Shown piece by piece: positions 8,862 to 16,646 of a stretch of 64,000 bases of DNA. The stretch spans positions 310,001-374,000 of the forward strand of contig CAJTFO010000003.1 of NCBI GenBank assembly GCA_910575755.1, read 5' to 3'. Within the stretch, counting starts at the first letter, position 1, and each line of letters begins with the position of its first letter. The position numbers and the translations under genes were made by a program. The notes beneath the pieces are model-generated. The model was not told where the DNA came from. It did no database searches and saw only the letters and a program-made list of their open reading frames with translations. The stretch comes from Desulfovibrionaceae bacterium. Lineage in GTDB: Bacteria; Desulfobacterota; Desulfovibrionia; Desulfovibrionales; Desulfovibrionaceae.

Positions 8862-8899
8862 CTATAGCATTTGTCGATTGAAAATGTGGATTTTCAATC
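8862..8899 (+). repeat. Short intergenic repeat motif with a perfect hairpin
   Basis: Bases 8862-8888 share about 20 of 27 positions with the reverse strand of 16275-16301 (core GCATTT, three variable bases, GATTGAAAAT). In this copy the second half folds into a perfect 10-bp stem, 8876-8885 with 8890-8899 and loop GTGG. It follows the end of the proA-nadD-TPR unit by about 60 bases, so it could also serve as a terminator or RNA end. Confidence 0.5.
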
Positions 8900-8923
8900 T
8901 GTTCGCCGCCGTCATTTCAGCGT

Positions 8924-9001
8924 GGTTTTTCCGTTCATTGGGCGCGTTTGTCCCTTGCGCGGCCAACAGGGCCTTTACCTGATTTCATCAGATAACTGCT
9001 C
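8924..9001 (-). repeat. About 80-bp dispersed intergenic repeat, copy 1
   Basis: This stretch is the inverted, roughly 85 percent identical counterpart of 40751-40830. The best-conserved parts are the GTTCATTGGGCGCG block, TTGCGCGGCCAACAGGGC, and ACCTGATTTCATCAGA. Both copies lie between genes and neither contains an open reading frame of note. The internal TGATTTCATCA is palindromic. Confidence 0.65.
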
Positions 9002-9098
9002 TAAAAACTCTTTATTTACTGGAAGATAAATCATTCACCGACGCGAAGGGACAAAGCCGCCTTTGCGCCGTCGCAACGAAGCGCAGGCGGATGGCTGG

Positions 9099-9192
9099 TG
9101 GCGGAGGGGGTGGGATTCGAACCCACGTACCGGCTATTAACCGATAACTCGATTTCGAGTCGAGCGCGTTACGGCCACTTCGCTACCCCTCC
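9099..9192 (-). tRNA. tRNA-Ser (anticodon CGA)
   Basis: On the minus strand the transcript folds as a class II tRNA. The acceptor stem GGAGGGG (9192-9186) pairs with CCCCTCC. The anticodon stem-loop is CTCGA-CTCGAAA-TCGAG with CGA at the anticodon. A long variable arm and a T-loop GTTCGAATC follow, then discriminator G and an encoded CCA (9101-9099). The long variable arm and CGA anticodon identify serine (UCG codons). It is unlinked to other tRNAs. Confidence 0.95.
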
Positions 9193-9281
9193 GCAGGGGA
9201 AGACAGGACAGGGGATTCTGTAGCCCACTTTTATGTGAAAAGCAATGTCGGGCGGAGGCTTTTTCAGGGCAATCGCAGTGA

Positions 9282-9339
9282 GGCTTTCACTTTTGCAATG
9301 AAAGCCGCATTTCAACTGTATGAAATTCAAAATGAATTT
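9282..9339 (+). promoter_or_regulatory. Two inverted repeats upstream of trpB
   Basis: GGCTTTCA (9282-9289) and TGAAAGCC (9299-9306) form a perfect 8-bp inverted repeat with a 9-base spacer. AAATTCA (9323-9329) and TGAATTT (9333-9339) form a second 7-bp one. They lie 95-150 bases ahead of trpB, in an AT-richer stretch, and could be operator sites. A TTGACA at 9386-9391 has no convincing -10 partner. Confidence 0.35.
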
Positions 9340-9433
9340 TTCAGAAAATCATCGAAAAGGCGAATGTCTCGTCGCATTCCCGCTCTTGACATCCTCTCCG
9401 CAAAAACGGCAAGTTGCACAGAAGGAGAACAGC

Positions 9434-10645
9434 ATGAGCCAGCACAATACCCTGGGCGGCAAACCCGACAGCCGGGGCTTTTTCGGCGCGTATGGCGGCC
9501 AGTATGTACCGGAGACGGTCAAGGCCCGCCTGGACGAACTGTCCGACGCTTTCCACGCGGCCCTGAATGACGATTCTTTCCAGCGAGAGCTGGAATATCT
9601 TTTTGAGCACTACACGGGGCGTCCAAGCCCGGTGTTCCATTGCGCCAATCTCAGCCGCATGCTGGGCGGGGCGCAGATATGGCTCAAGCGTGAGGATCTG
9701 AACCACCTGGGCGCGCACAAGATCAACAACACCCTGGGCCAGTGCCTGCTGGCCAAACGCATGGGCAAAAAACGCGTCATCGCCGAAACAGGGGCCGGCC
9801 AGCACGGCGTGGCCACGGCGGCGGGCGCGGCGCTCATGGGGCTGGAATGCGCCATCTGCATGGGTGAAGTGGATATTGAGCGCCAGCACTTGAATGTGGT
9901 TCGCATGGAAATGCTGGGCGCGCGCGTGCTGCCGGCCACAAGCGGCCAGCGCACGCTGAAGGAGGCTGTGGACGAAGCCCTGGCCCTGTGGGTCGATGAT
10001 CCGGATATGTTCTACGTGCTGGGCTCGGCTGTGGGGCCGCACCCGTATCCTTATATGGTACGACATTTCCAGGCCGTCATCGGTCGCGAGGCCCGCGCCC
10101 AGATGCTTGAAGAACTGGGCCGCCTGCCCGATGTCTGTCTGGCCTGCGTGGGCGGCGGTTCCAACGCCATCGGCCTGTTCGCCGGCTTTCTGGACGACAG
10201 GGAAGTGCGCCTCATGGGCGTGGAACCCGGCGGGCGCGGCACGGCCTACGGCCAGCATGCGGCCTCGCTCTGCCTGGGCGAGCCGGGCGTGCTGCACGGC
10301 TTCAATTCCTACATGATCAAGAATGCCGAGGGCGAGGCGGGCGAGGTTTATTCCATTTCCGCCGGGCTGGATTACCCCTCGGTGGGCCCGGAACACGCCC
10401 AGCTCAAGGATGCGGGCCGGGCGGAATACGTCAGCGTTACGGATCAGGAAGCCCTGGACGCCTTTTTCTCCCTGTCCCGGCATGAGGGCGTGATTCCGGC
10501 GCTGGAATCCTCGCACGCTCTGGCCCAGGCCATCAAGATGGCCCCGACCATGTCCCCGGACAAGGCGCTGCTGGTCAGCCTTTCGGGCCGGGGCGACAAG
10601 GATGTGACCCAGGTGGCGGCCCTGATGCGCGCGGCGCGCGGCTAG
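9434..10645 (+). CDS. trpB: Tryptophan synthase beta chain (orphan copy)
   Basis: TrpB condenses indole with serine in a PLP-dependent reaction. The 403-residue protein starts at the ATG at 9434 (GGAG ribosome site), matching the family N-terminus [15 protein letters not shown]. The PLP lysine is K96 in HLGAHKINN, the catalytic glutamate is E118 in AETGAGQHG, and the phosphate-binding VGGGSNAIG is present. The usual HTGAHK has Leu in place of Thr at position 92. No trpA or other trp gene is near; a lone trpB often acts as an indole-salvage enzyme, and it may coexist with a trp operon elsewhere. Palindromes lie upstream. Confidence 0.93.
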   Translation: MSQHNTLGGKPDSRGFFGAYGGQYVPETVKARLDELSDAFHAALNDDSFQRELEYLFEHYTGRPSPVFHCANLSRMLGGAQIWLKREDLNHLGAHKINNTLGQCLLAKRMGKKRVIAETGAGQHGVATAAGAALMGLECAICMGEVDIERQHLNVVRMEMLGARVLPATSGQRTLKEAVDEALALWVDDPDMFYVLGSAVGPHPYPYMVRHFQAVIGREARAQMLEELGRLPDVCLACVGGGSNAIGLFAGFLDDREVRLMGVEPGGRGTAYGQHAASLCLGEPGVLHGFNSYMIKNAEGEAGEVYSISAGLDYPSVGPEHAQLKDAGRAEYVSVTDQEALDAFFSLSRHEGVIPALESSHALAQAIKMAPTMSPDKALLVSLSGRGDKDVTQVAALMRAARG

Positions 10646-11070
10646 GCCTGCTTTTGCAAGTACGCGCCAGGGGCTGTCAAAGCATGTTGCCTTGAAATGT
10701 TGCCATGTCACAAGTGGCGCGGGCGTTCGCTCTCGCAGCCGTCGGAACGGTTTGCCGGTGAAAACGGCAAACCGTTCCGAGCGTACAGGGAGCAGCCGGT
10801 TGACACGACGCCGCGCCGCATGCGCGCCCGGCCTGAGAAGGTCATGCAAACATGAAATGGCATCTGAAAAATTTTTTGACCGCCCCGCTGGTAAGCCTCT
10901 TGCCTCAAAAGCCTTTATGTACGGCACAGACCTGAAATGTTCCGCCAAATCAGAAAAAAAAATTAAAAAAATTTTTATCTCGAAAAAATTTAACAGACTG
11001 ATTTCATGAAAAAAACTTTTTTGGGGCAGTTTTACGCCCGGCAAGAGTAAAAATTTTTGCACGAATACGC
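10646..11070. other. Gene-free interval between trpB and the porin
   Basis: About 425 bases without a credible gene. The left part is GC-rich and holds the hairpin at 10743-10779. The right part (about 10930-11060) is strikingly AT-rich with A and T tracts, as is common ahead of strongly expressed porin genes. Short open frames here have no ribosome site or recognisable product. Confidence 0.6.
10743..10779. terminator. 15-bp perfect hairpin downstream of trpB
   Basis: Bases 10743-10757 pair perfectly with 10765-10779 around a 7-base loop. It lies 98 bases after the trpB stop. There is no T run, so a factor-dependent terminator, RNA-stability hairpin or small RNA part is possible. Confidence 0.45.
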
Positions 11071-11099
11071 TTGCAATGCGCGCGGGGATTTCTTAAATT
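11071..11099 (+). promoter_or_regulatory. Putative sigma-70 promoter of the porin gene
   Basis: TTGCAA (11071-11076) and TAAATT (11094-11099) are spaced by 17 bases, downstream of an AT-rich tract that could act as an UP element. The predicted leader before the ATG at 11186 is about 80 bases. Confidence 0.5.
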
Positions 11100-11185
11100 C
11101 TGTTCGCGGCGGGAAACCGTCCGCAGGCGTTTTCGTTAGACAACCCGTTTCCCGGCAAGGGGAACAAAAGCAAGGAAGGTTCACC

Positions 11186-12709
11186 ATGAAAAAGATCGCT
11201 ACGCTTCTGTTGGCGGCGGGCCTGGTGTTCGGTGTTGCCACCGGCGCCAGCGCCATTGACTTCAAGGCCAAAGGCCAGTGGATCATGAGTTTTGACTATG
11301 GTCAACACGGCGACTTCGCCAGCGGCAACAGCAGCAAGGGCGGCCACACCGGCTACAAGAAGGGTGAGGACGACTTTGAAGCCCGCCAGCGCGTGCGTTT
11401 GCAGTTGGACGCCGTGGCCTCCGAGGCCCTCTCCGGCACCGTGTTCTTTGAAATGGGCGACACCCTGTGGGGCAAGGCCGACCAGGGCGGCGCGCTGGGC
11501 GCTGACGGCAAGATCGTTGAAGTGAAGCGCGCCTACATTGACTGGATGGTGCCGCAGACCGACCTGAAGGTGCGCATGGGCCTCCAGGGCGTGGCTCTGC
11601 CCAGCTTCACCACCGGCAGCACCGTGCTCAACGATGACGTGGCCGGCATCACCGCCAGCTACCAGTTCAATGAAAACGTGGGTCTGACCGCCCTGTGGGC
11701 CCGCCCCTTCAACGACAACTCCGACTGGACCAACAGACACAACTATAATCACACCAGCTACATGGACAACATGGACGCCTTTGCCCTGCTGGTTCCCCTG
11801 TCCTTTGACGGCGTGAAAGTGACCCCCTGGGGCATGTACTCCGCCATCGGCCCCAACACCTTCCGCAAGGATAACGACTTCCGCTCTGGCCCCTGGGGCG
11901 CGGGCAGCTATGCCAAGGCCGGTCTGTTCCCTGTGATGGGCGCTCTGCACAAGGACGGCAGCAACGCCAATGGCGCGCGCAAGCTCAGCTCCTACGGCGA
12001 CGCCTGGTGGGCCGGCCTGACCGGTGAAGTGACCGCCTTTGATCCCTTCCGCTTCGCGTGGGATTTCAACTACGGCTCCGTGACGTGGGACGACGACGGT
12101 CGCCTGAACCGCTCCGGCTGGCTGGCTTCTCTGCTCTTTGAATACAAGCTGGATTGGGCTACCCCCGGTCTGTACGGCTGGTACGGCTCCGGTGACGACA
12201 GCAACCCGGCCAACGGTTCCGAGCGCATGCCCACCCTCAGCGCCAACAACACCAACAACTTCTCCAACTTCGCCTTTGACGGCGATCCCTACATCGCCCG
12301 CGACGGCGCCATCGGCCACGGCATGGGCGGCACCTGGGGTATCGGCGCACGCCTGAAGGACATGAGCTTTGTGGAAGACCTCAAGCACACCTTCCGCGTG
12401 AACTACATCGGCGGCACCAACAGCCCGAGCATGGGCAAAAAGCTGTCGCTCAACGATATGTACGCCAACAGCGGTGAAATGGGCATGGAAGCCATGTACC
12501 TGACCACCCAGGACAGCGCGCTGGAAATCGGCCTGAGCAACACCTACCAGATGTACGAAAACTTCGTCATCAATGTGGAAGCCGACTACATCGCCCTCTG
12601 GCTTGACACCAGCAAGTCCGTGTGGGGCGCGCGTCATCGTGACGGCAAGGGTATCCCGCAGACCAACGACGCCTGGAACATCAACGCCAGCTTCGTGTAC
12701 TCCTTCTAG
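11186..12709 (+). CDS. Desulfovibrio-type outer-membrane homotrimeric porin
   Basis: A 507-residue outer-membrane protein. Residues 1-23 (MKKIATLLLAAGLVFGVATGASA) are a classic Sec signal peptide. The mature part is rich in aromatic, Gly and Asp/Asn residues in short alternating strands, lacks cysteine, and ends in FVYSF, the terminal phenylalanine typical of beta-barrels. It resembles the major porin family of Desulfovibrio, which allows passive entry of small solutes such as sulfate and organic acids. I chose the ATG at 11186 because it opens the signal peptide and follows AAGGAAGG. It has its own AT-rich promoter region and a strong terminator, which suggests a highly expressed single-gene unit. 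Confidence 0.85.
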   Translation: MKKIATLLLAAGLVFGVATGASAIDFKAKGQWIMSFDYGQHGDFASGNSSKGGHTGYKKGEDDFEARQRVRLQLDAVASEALSGTVFFEMGDTLWGKADQGGALGADGKIVEVKRAYIDWMVPQTDLKVRMGLQGVALPSFTTGSTVLNDDVAGITASYQFNENVGLTALWARPFNDNSDWTNRHNYNHTSYMDNMDAFALLVPLSFDGVKVTPWGMYSAIGPNTFRKDNDFRSGPWGAGSYAKAGLFPVMGALHKDGSNANGARKLSSYGDAWWAGLTGEVTAFDPFRFAWDFNYGSVTWDDDGRLNRSGWLASLLFEYKLDWATPGLYGWYGSGDDSNPANGSERMPTLSANNTNNFSNFAFDGDPYIARDGAIGHGMGGTWGIGARLKDMSFVEDLKHTFRVNYIGGTNSPSMGKKLSLNDMYANSGEMGMEAMYLTTQDSALEIGLSNTYQMYENFVINVEADYIALWLDTSKSVWGARHRDGKGIPQTNDAWNINASFVYSF

Positions 12710-12731
12710 TCCGCGAACGGCTTCAGATCTG

Positions 12732-12762
12732 AAAGGGGAACCCCGTGGGGTTCCCCTTTTTT
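12732..12762 (+). terminator. Rho-independent terminator of the porin
   Basis: A GC-rich stem (AAAGGGGAACCCC with GGGGTTCCCCTTT) with a very short loop is followed by six T residues ending at 12762. It starts 22 bases after the porin stop. Confidence 0.88.
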
Positions 12763-12939
12763 CGTGCCGGCAACACTGCAACTTTTTTTGAGTGCAGAAC
12801 TTCGTGTTTGAGCCTGCGCGGTATTCGCTTCACGACAAAACGCGTTTTTTCCTCTTGCTGACGGCGCGAACGCCCGCTCTTGCTGTCGCCGGGAGCGACG
12901 GCCTTTTTTTCAGGAAGCGTCGCTGCCAGCCCACACGGC

Positions 12940-12975
12940 AAAGAGCCGCGGGCTCCCTGAAACCCGCGGCTCTTT
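12940..12975 (-). terminator. Hairpin terminator for the unknown minus-strand gene
   Basis: A perfect 13-bp stem, 12940-12952 with 12963-12975, with a 10-base loop. It lies 24 bases beyond the stop of the gene at 13000-13515. The T run is weak on the minus strand. Confidence 0.6.
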
Positions 12976-12999
12976 GTGTTGGTGGTCAACCACAAAGGC

Positions 13000-13515
13000 T
13001 TACACGCTGTAGTCGCCTCGGTTGAGCTTGAATTTTTCTGTGGCGGTCATCACCTCCAGCTCGTTCAGCAGCGAATCGAAACCGGGATTTTTACCGCGCA
13101 CGCCGACGGTGTTTTGCCTGATGCGGGCCACCTGGCTGTCAATGCCCTGCAACAGGGCATAGGCGTCGCGCAGGGAGCCGCCATCAGCGGATGAGCCCAG
13201 GGTTTTGGCGTAGGAATCCCAGAGATCCAGCGTGCCGGAGGCCTGTGCAAAGGCTTCCTGAAGAATCTCGGCATCGGGATCGCTGGTCTGCTCCTGCTCC
13301 GCGCCGTTCAGCAGCATCTGACTGATCAGCCCTGCCTGTGCGGCTCCGGGCGGCAACAGCCCGCCCGCGGCATTGGCCCACTCCGCTCCGCCGCCCAACT
13401 GCTGGGCAAGAAGAGCCTCAAACCCGTCGCCTGGGCCCGCCTGTCTGCGGGCCGCCGTGGCCTGCTGTTCCTGCTGGCGCAACAAGGCTTCCAATTGTTC
13501 GGTACTGATTTCCAT
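13000..13515 (-). CDS. Hypothetical protein, glutamine-rich N-terminus
   Basis: A 171-residue soluble protein that I do not recognise. The ATG at 13515 has a good GGAGG ribosome site nine bases upstream. The N-terminus is rich in Gln, Glu and Ala (TEQLEALLRQQEQQAT) and likely helical. The middle is low-complexity Gly/Ala/Pro. The C-terminal half is ordered, with LLNELEVMTATEKFKLNRGDY near the end. There is no signal peptide or membrane segment. It is transcribed alone, divergent from the universal stress gene, and followed by a hairpin. The segmented helical character with a conserved-looking tail would suit an export-apparatus or flagellar accessory protein, but that is only a guess. Confidence 0.6.
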   Translation of the reverse strand: MEISTEQLEALLRQQEQQATAARRQAGPGDGFEALLAQQLGGGAEWANAAGGLLPPGAAQAGLISQMLLNGAEQEQTSDPDAEILQEAFAQASGTLDLWDSYAKTLGSSADGGSLRDAYALLQGIDSQVARIRQNTVGVRGKNPGFDSLLNELEVMTATEKFKLNRGDYSV

Positions 13516-13821
13516 ACTCGCCTCCAGGGTTGGCGTTCCGCTCCAAGTCATGCAAAATTCCTGCCATTATAAAAATCATCTCTAAGGTGTTGTTTTTTCA
13601 GCAGGCGCAAAATACGGAGGGGGAAAAATTTTCCCATGTTCACAGTATATCCTTTGTAAAAGACCTTGTCTATTTTTCAAAAAAAATCTATGCTTTTATA
13701 CACGTTAAAGGGTTAAGGCGCGCAGCTTCGGGCCGTATGCGCTTCGGTCGGGGCGGGCATTTTTGTCCCCGCCGGAAGCTCCCCGTCACATCAGCAGCCC
13801 GCAGGGGCAATGGAGCCTGCC
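13516..13821. other. Divergent regulatory interval
   Basis: About 300 bases between divergently transcribed genes. It contains an AT-rich centre (13600-13715), the palindrome GGGAAAAATTTTCCC at 13621-13635, and a promoter-like pair at 13666-13694. I see no gene. Confidence 0.5.
13666..13694 (+). promoter_or_regulatory. Putative promoter of the universal stress gene
   Basis: TTGTCT (13666-13671) and TATGCT (13689-13694) are separated by exactly 17 bases in an AT-rich tract. The leader to the start at 13822 would be about 120 bases. Confidence 0.45.
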
Positions 13822-14277
13822 ATGAAGGAAATCAGGAAGATTCTTTGCGCGGTGGACCTTTCCGACCACAGCAAGGCCGTGGCGGAATATGCCGTGCTGT
13901 TGGCCAAGGGGTTGAACGCCAGTGTTATCGTGGTGTATACGGCCCCTTCGCTGAGCCAGTATGTGGGTTTTCATGTGCCGCCCAACACCATTGAAAACTT
14001 CGTGGGTGAAATAGTCACCGGCGCGGAAAAGTCCATGGACGCCTTTGTGGCCGAAAACTTCCCCGGCGTGGAAGCCACGGGCCAGGTGCTCATCGGCTAC
14101 GCCGCCGAGGAAATCCTGAACCGCGCCCATGAGGAAAAGGTGGACATCATTGTCATGGGCACCCACGGTCGCAAGGGCATTGACCGCATCCTCTTCGGCT
14201 CCGTGGCTGAAAAGGTGGTCAAGAATGCCGACATGCCCGTGCTGACCATCCGCCCCCAGGCGTCCCTTGCGGATTAA
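13822..14277 (+). CDS. Universal stress protein (UspA family)
   Basis: A 151-residue cytoplasmic single-domain universal stress protein. It begins with the family pattern KEIRKILCAVDLSDHSKAVAEYA and has the C-terminal ATP-binding motif MGTHGRKGIDRILFGSVAEKV (G-2x-G-9x-G-S type), so it probably belongs to the nucleotide-binding group. I prefer the ATG at 13822 to one at 13810 because GGAG lies six bases before it. It is flanked by a promoter-like sequence and a strong terminator, so it is a single-gene unit. Family members accumulate in starvation and stress; the exact role cannot be read from sequence. Confidence 0.92.
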   Translation: MKEIRKILCAVDLSDHSKAVAEYAVLLAKGLNASVIVVYTAPSLSQYVGFHVPPNTIENFVGEIVTGAEKSMDAFVAENFPGVEATGQVLIGYAAEEILNRAHEEKVDIIVMGTHGRKGIDRILFGSVAEKVVKNADMPVLTIRPQASLAD

Positions 14278-14331
14278 TCCATCCTGACGCCGGCAAGGGA
14301 ACTTTTTTCCCGCCGCCAACCAAAGACTGCC

Positions 14332-14359
14332 AGCCGCCGCGCCAGCGGCGGCTTTTTTT
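14332..14359 (+). terminator. Rho-independent terminator after the universal stress gene
   Basis: AGCCGCCGC pairs with GCGGCGGCT around GCCA and runs into seven T residues. It ends only nine bases before the hisC start. Confidence 0.88.
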
Positions 14360-14368
14360 GGGGTCATC

Positions 14369-15508
14369 ATGTCCGAAATCAGCGTAGTGCCGCGCATCCG
14401 TGAGCTTGACGCATATGCGCCGGGACTTTCCATTGCCGAAATACAGCAGAAATACGGTCTTTCCCGGGTCATCAAAATGGCCAGCAATGAAAATCCGCTG
14501 GGCGCGTCGCCTCTGGCCCAGGAAGCCGCGCGCCGCCACGCGCCCTTCCTGTTCCGCTACCCGCAGGGCGGCAATCCTCGTCTGGCCCGCGCGCTGGCCG
14601 ACCTGCACGCGGTGGACCCGCGCCGGGTGGTGGTGGGCAACGGCTCCGACGAAATCATTGACCTGCTGATCCGCATCCTGGCCGAGCCGGGCAGGCACTC
14701 TCTGGCCTGCTTTGACCCCTGCTTCAGCATTTACCCCATCCAGGGCCGCATTTCCGGCATCGAGGTTCGCCGCTGCCCGCTGGGAAAAGATTTCTCCTTT
14801 GATTTTGACGCGCTGCTGCGCCTGGTGGACCAGAGCACACGTCTGGTCTTTGTCACCACGCCTGACAATCCTTCCGGCTGCTGCCCCCCGCGCGAAGCCG
14901 TGGCGGATCTGGCCGGGCGTCTGGCCGGGATTGCCCCGCACTGCCTGCTGGTGGTGGACGAAGCCTATATGGATTTTGCCGAGGACGAAAGCGGCGCATC
15001 CCTGCTGGCCTCGGGCGCGCTGCCGGATAACGCGGCCTTTCTGCGCACGTTTTCCAAAAGCTGGGGACTGGCCGGGTTGCGCCTGGGCTATGGCGTGCTG
15101 CCGCCCGCGCTGGCCGACTATTTCTGGCGGGCGCGCCTGCCCTTCTCCGTCAATATCCTGGCGGAGGAAGTCGGCCTGGCCGCCCTGGCGGACACGGCCT
15201 TCCGCCAGGCCACGCTGGATGCCGTGCGCCAGGGCCGCGCCACGTTGCGCGACGGCCTCACGGCCCTGGGCTGCACGGTCTGGCCCAGCGCGGCCAATTT
15301 TCTGCTGTTCCAGCTCCCGCCGGGCGCGGGGCCGGCCAGGAACTGCTTTGAGGCCCTGCTGCGGCGCGGCATTATCATCCGCCCCCTGAGCAGCTACAAG
15401 CTGCCGGAACATCTGCGCGTCAGCGTGGGCGACGCCGCAGAAAACGCGGCCTTTCTGACCGCCATGCGCGACATTCTGGCCGCGCCCGAAACAGCGGGGC
15501 ACATATGA
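14369..15508 (+). CDS. hisC: Histidinol-phosphate aminotransferase
   Basis: HisC is a PLP enzyme that transaminates imidazole-acetol phosphate to histidinol phosphate in histidine synthesis. The 379-residue protein has fold-type I aminotransferase motifs: MASNENPLGASP near the N-terminus, VGNGSDEIIDLL, TPDNPSGCC, VVDEAYMDF, the PLP lysine in RTFSKSWGLAGLRLGY at about residue 230, and the C-terminal RVSVG. Other his genes are absent. The terminator just upstream leaves almost no room for a promoter, so transcription may begin within or before the upstream region. The stop overlaps the cmk start (ATGA), which couples the two. Confidence 0.93.
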   Translation: MSEISVVPRIRELDAYAPGLSIAEIQQKYGLSRVIKMASNENPLGASPLAQEAARRHAPFLFRYPQGGNPRLARALADLHAVDPRRVVVGNGSDEIIDLLIRILAEPGRHSLACFDPCFSIYPIQGRISGIEVRRCPLGKDFSFDFDALLRLVDQSTRLVFVTTPDNPSGCCPPREAVADLAGRLAGIAPHCLLVVDEAYMDFAEDESGASLLASGALPDNAAFLRTFSKSWGLAGLRLGYGVLPPALADYFWRARLPFSVNILAEEVGLAALADTAFRQATLDAVRQGRATLRDGLTALGCTVWPSAANFLLFQLPPGAGPARNCFEALLRRGIIIRPLSSYKLPEHLRVSVGDAAENAAFLTAMRDILAAPETAGHI

Positions 15509-16188
15509 ACGCGCGCTTGCCGCTGGTGACGCTGGACGGCCCGGCGGGCGTGGGCAAGACCACGCTTGCCCGGCGCATGGCCGAAAGCCTGGGCCTGGCC
15601 TATCTGGATACCGGGGCCATGTTCCGCTGTCTGGCCCTCAAGCTGGGCCCCGGCGCGGAGCAATTGCCAGAAGAAGAACTGCGCCGGCGCTGTGAACACT
15701 GGACCTTCAGCATTGCGGGCAAGGGCATGAGCACCGCGCTGCTCTGCAACGGTCAGGCTGTGCGCGGCGAGGTGCGCACCGAAGAGGTGGGCATGCTGGC
15801 CGCGCGCATCGGCACTGTGCCGGCAGTACGCGAAGCGCTGCGCCAGGCGCAAAGGGCCATGGGCGAACACGCCCCGCTGGTGGCCGAGGGCCGGGACATG
15901 GGCACCGTGGTTTTTCCTGACGCGCGCTTCAAGTTCTTTCTGGACGCCGCGCCCGAAGTGCGCGCCATGCGCCGTTTGCGCGATCTGGCCAACCGGGGCG
16001 AACACGCGGAACTGACCACCCTGACCGAGCAGATCCGCCAGCGTGACGCTCTGGACCGCAACCGGGCTGTGGCCCCCCTGCGTCCGGCCCAGGATGCCCT
16101 GATAGTGGATACCTCCCCTCTGGATATTGAAGGCGTGCTGGGCGTGATGCTGCATCATATCGACGTTCATGGCGGCGTCTGTGTCTGA
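15505..16188 (+). CDS. cmk: Cytidylate kinase
   Basis: Cmk phosphorylates CMP and dCMP to the diphosphates in nucleotide recycling. The 227-residue protein has the P-loop DGPAGVGKTTLARRMA (G12-T20), the CMP-binding YLDTGAMFRC, VAEGRDMGTVVFPDA and RQRDALDRNRAVAPL, all in the family order. It overlaps hisC by four bases. A long hairpin begins within its stop codon. Confidence 0.95.
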   Translation: MNARLPLVTLDGPAGVGKTTLARRMAESLGLAYLDTGAMFRCLALKLGPGAEQLPEEELRRRCEHWTFSIAGKGMSTALLCNGQAVRGEVRTEEVGMLAARIGTVPAVREALRQAQRAMGEHAPLVAEGRDMGTVVFPDARFKFFLDAAPEVRAMRRLRDLANRGEHAELTTLTEQIRQRDALDRNRAVAPLRPAQDALIVDTSPLDIEGVLGVMLHHIDVHGGVCV

Positions 16189-16240
16189 CCACAAATGGGC
16201 AAGTTCCCCGCAAAAGCGGGGGACTTGCCCATTTGTGGTC
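16187..16240 (+). terminator. Very long hairpin beginning inside the cmk stop codon
   Basis: Bases 16187-16204 pair perfectly with 16223-16240. A further ccccgc/gcgggg stem continues inward after one T-G wobble, giving about 25 bp around an AAAA loop. It takes in the last two bases of the cmk TGA. No T run follows, so it may act as an RNA-stabilising end rather than a classical terminator. Confidence 0.65.
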
Positions 16241-16646
16241 ATGCCAATATTATCAATCTATGCGTGAAAACGCTCATATTTTCAATCAGGAAATGCCATA
16301 GTATCCGCTTTTGCAAGCGTCCCAGGTTTTGCGCTCTTCAGCATTTTGACGGCGCGCGGGCCGTCCTCTTCACGCTTCATGCAGCTCCTTCCCTCCGCCC
16401 GTGCGCTCTGGGCAAAAACTTCCCCTCCAGGCAAGAACTGCCGTCTCGTTGCCGCGGGCGGGACAAGTCTTTGGCGGGCTGGAGTCATTGAATTGCCTGC
16501 CACGCGCTCGCGAAAAAATTTTTTGAAAAAAATATGCTGATTTTATTAACTTTTTTATAATCTGGCACGCGCACTGCATATTCTGAGAGCACAAGCCACA
16601 GACGCATACGGCGCAGTGTGGAAAACAGCCTCATGGGGAGGACAAC
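16241..16646. other. Gene-free interval before the TPR gene
   Basis: About 400 bases without a credible gene. It contains the repeat motif at 16275-16301, a GC-rich middle, and an AT-rich segment at 16510-16561 that ends in a perfect TATAAT (16556-16561). No good -35 is visible at the right distance. The TATAAT is about 85 bases before the gene at 16647. Confidence 0.5.
16275..16301 (-). repeat. Short intergenic repeat motif, second copy
   Basis: Read on the minus strand this is CTATGGCATTTCCTGATTGA plus AAATATG, matching 8862-8888 at about 20 of 27 positions. It lies 35 bases after the long cmk hairpin and is not part of any gene. Confidence 0.45.

Noticed and set aside
11093-12781. Open frame of 562 codons on the minus strand
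   Set aside because: Antisense to the porin; rich in Val, His and Gly with no motif.
12792-13025. 77-codon frame between the porin terminator and the next gene
   Set aside because: It has no ribosome site, runs through the hairpin at 12940-12975 and overlaps the end of the minus-strand gene.
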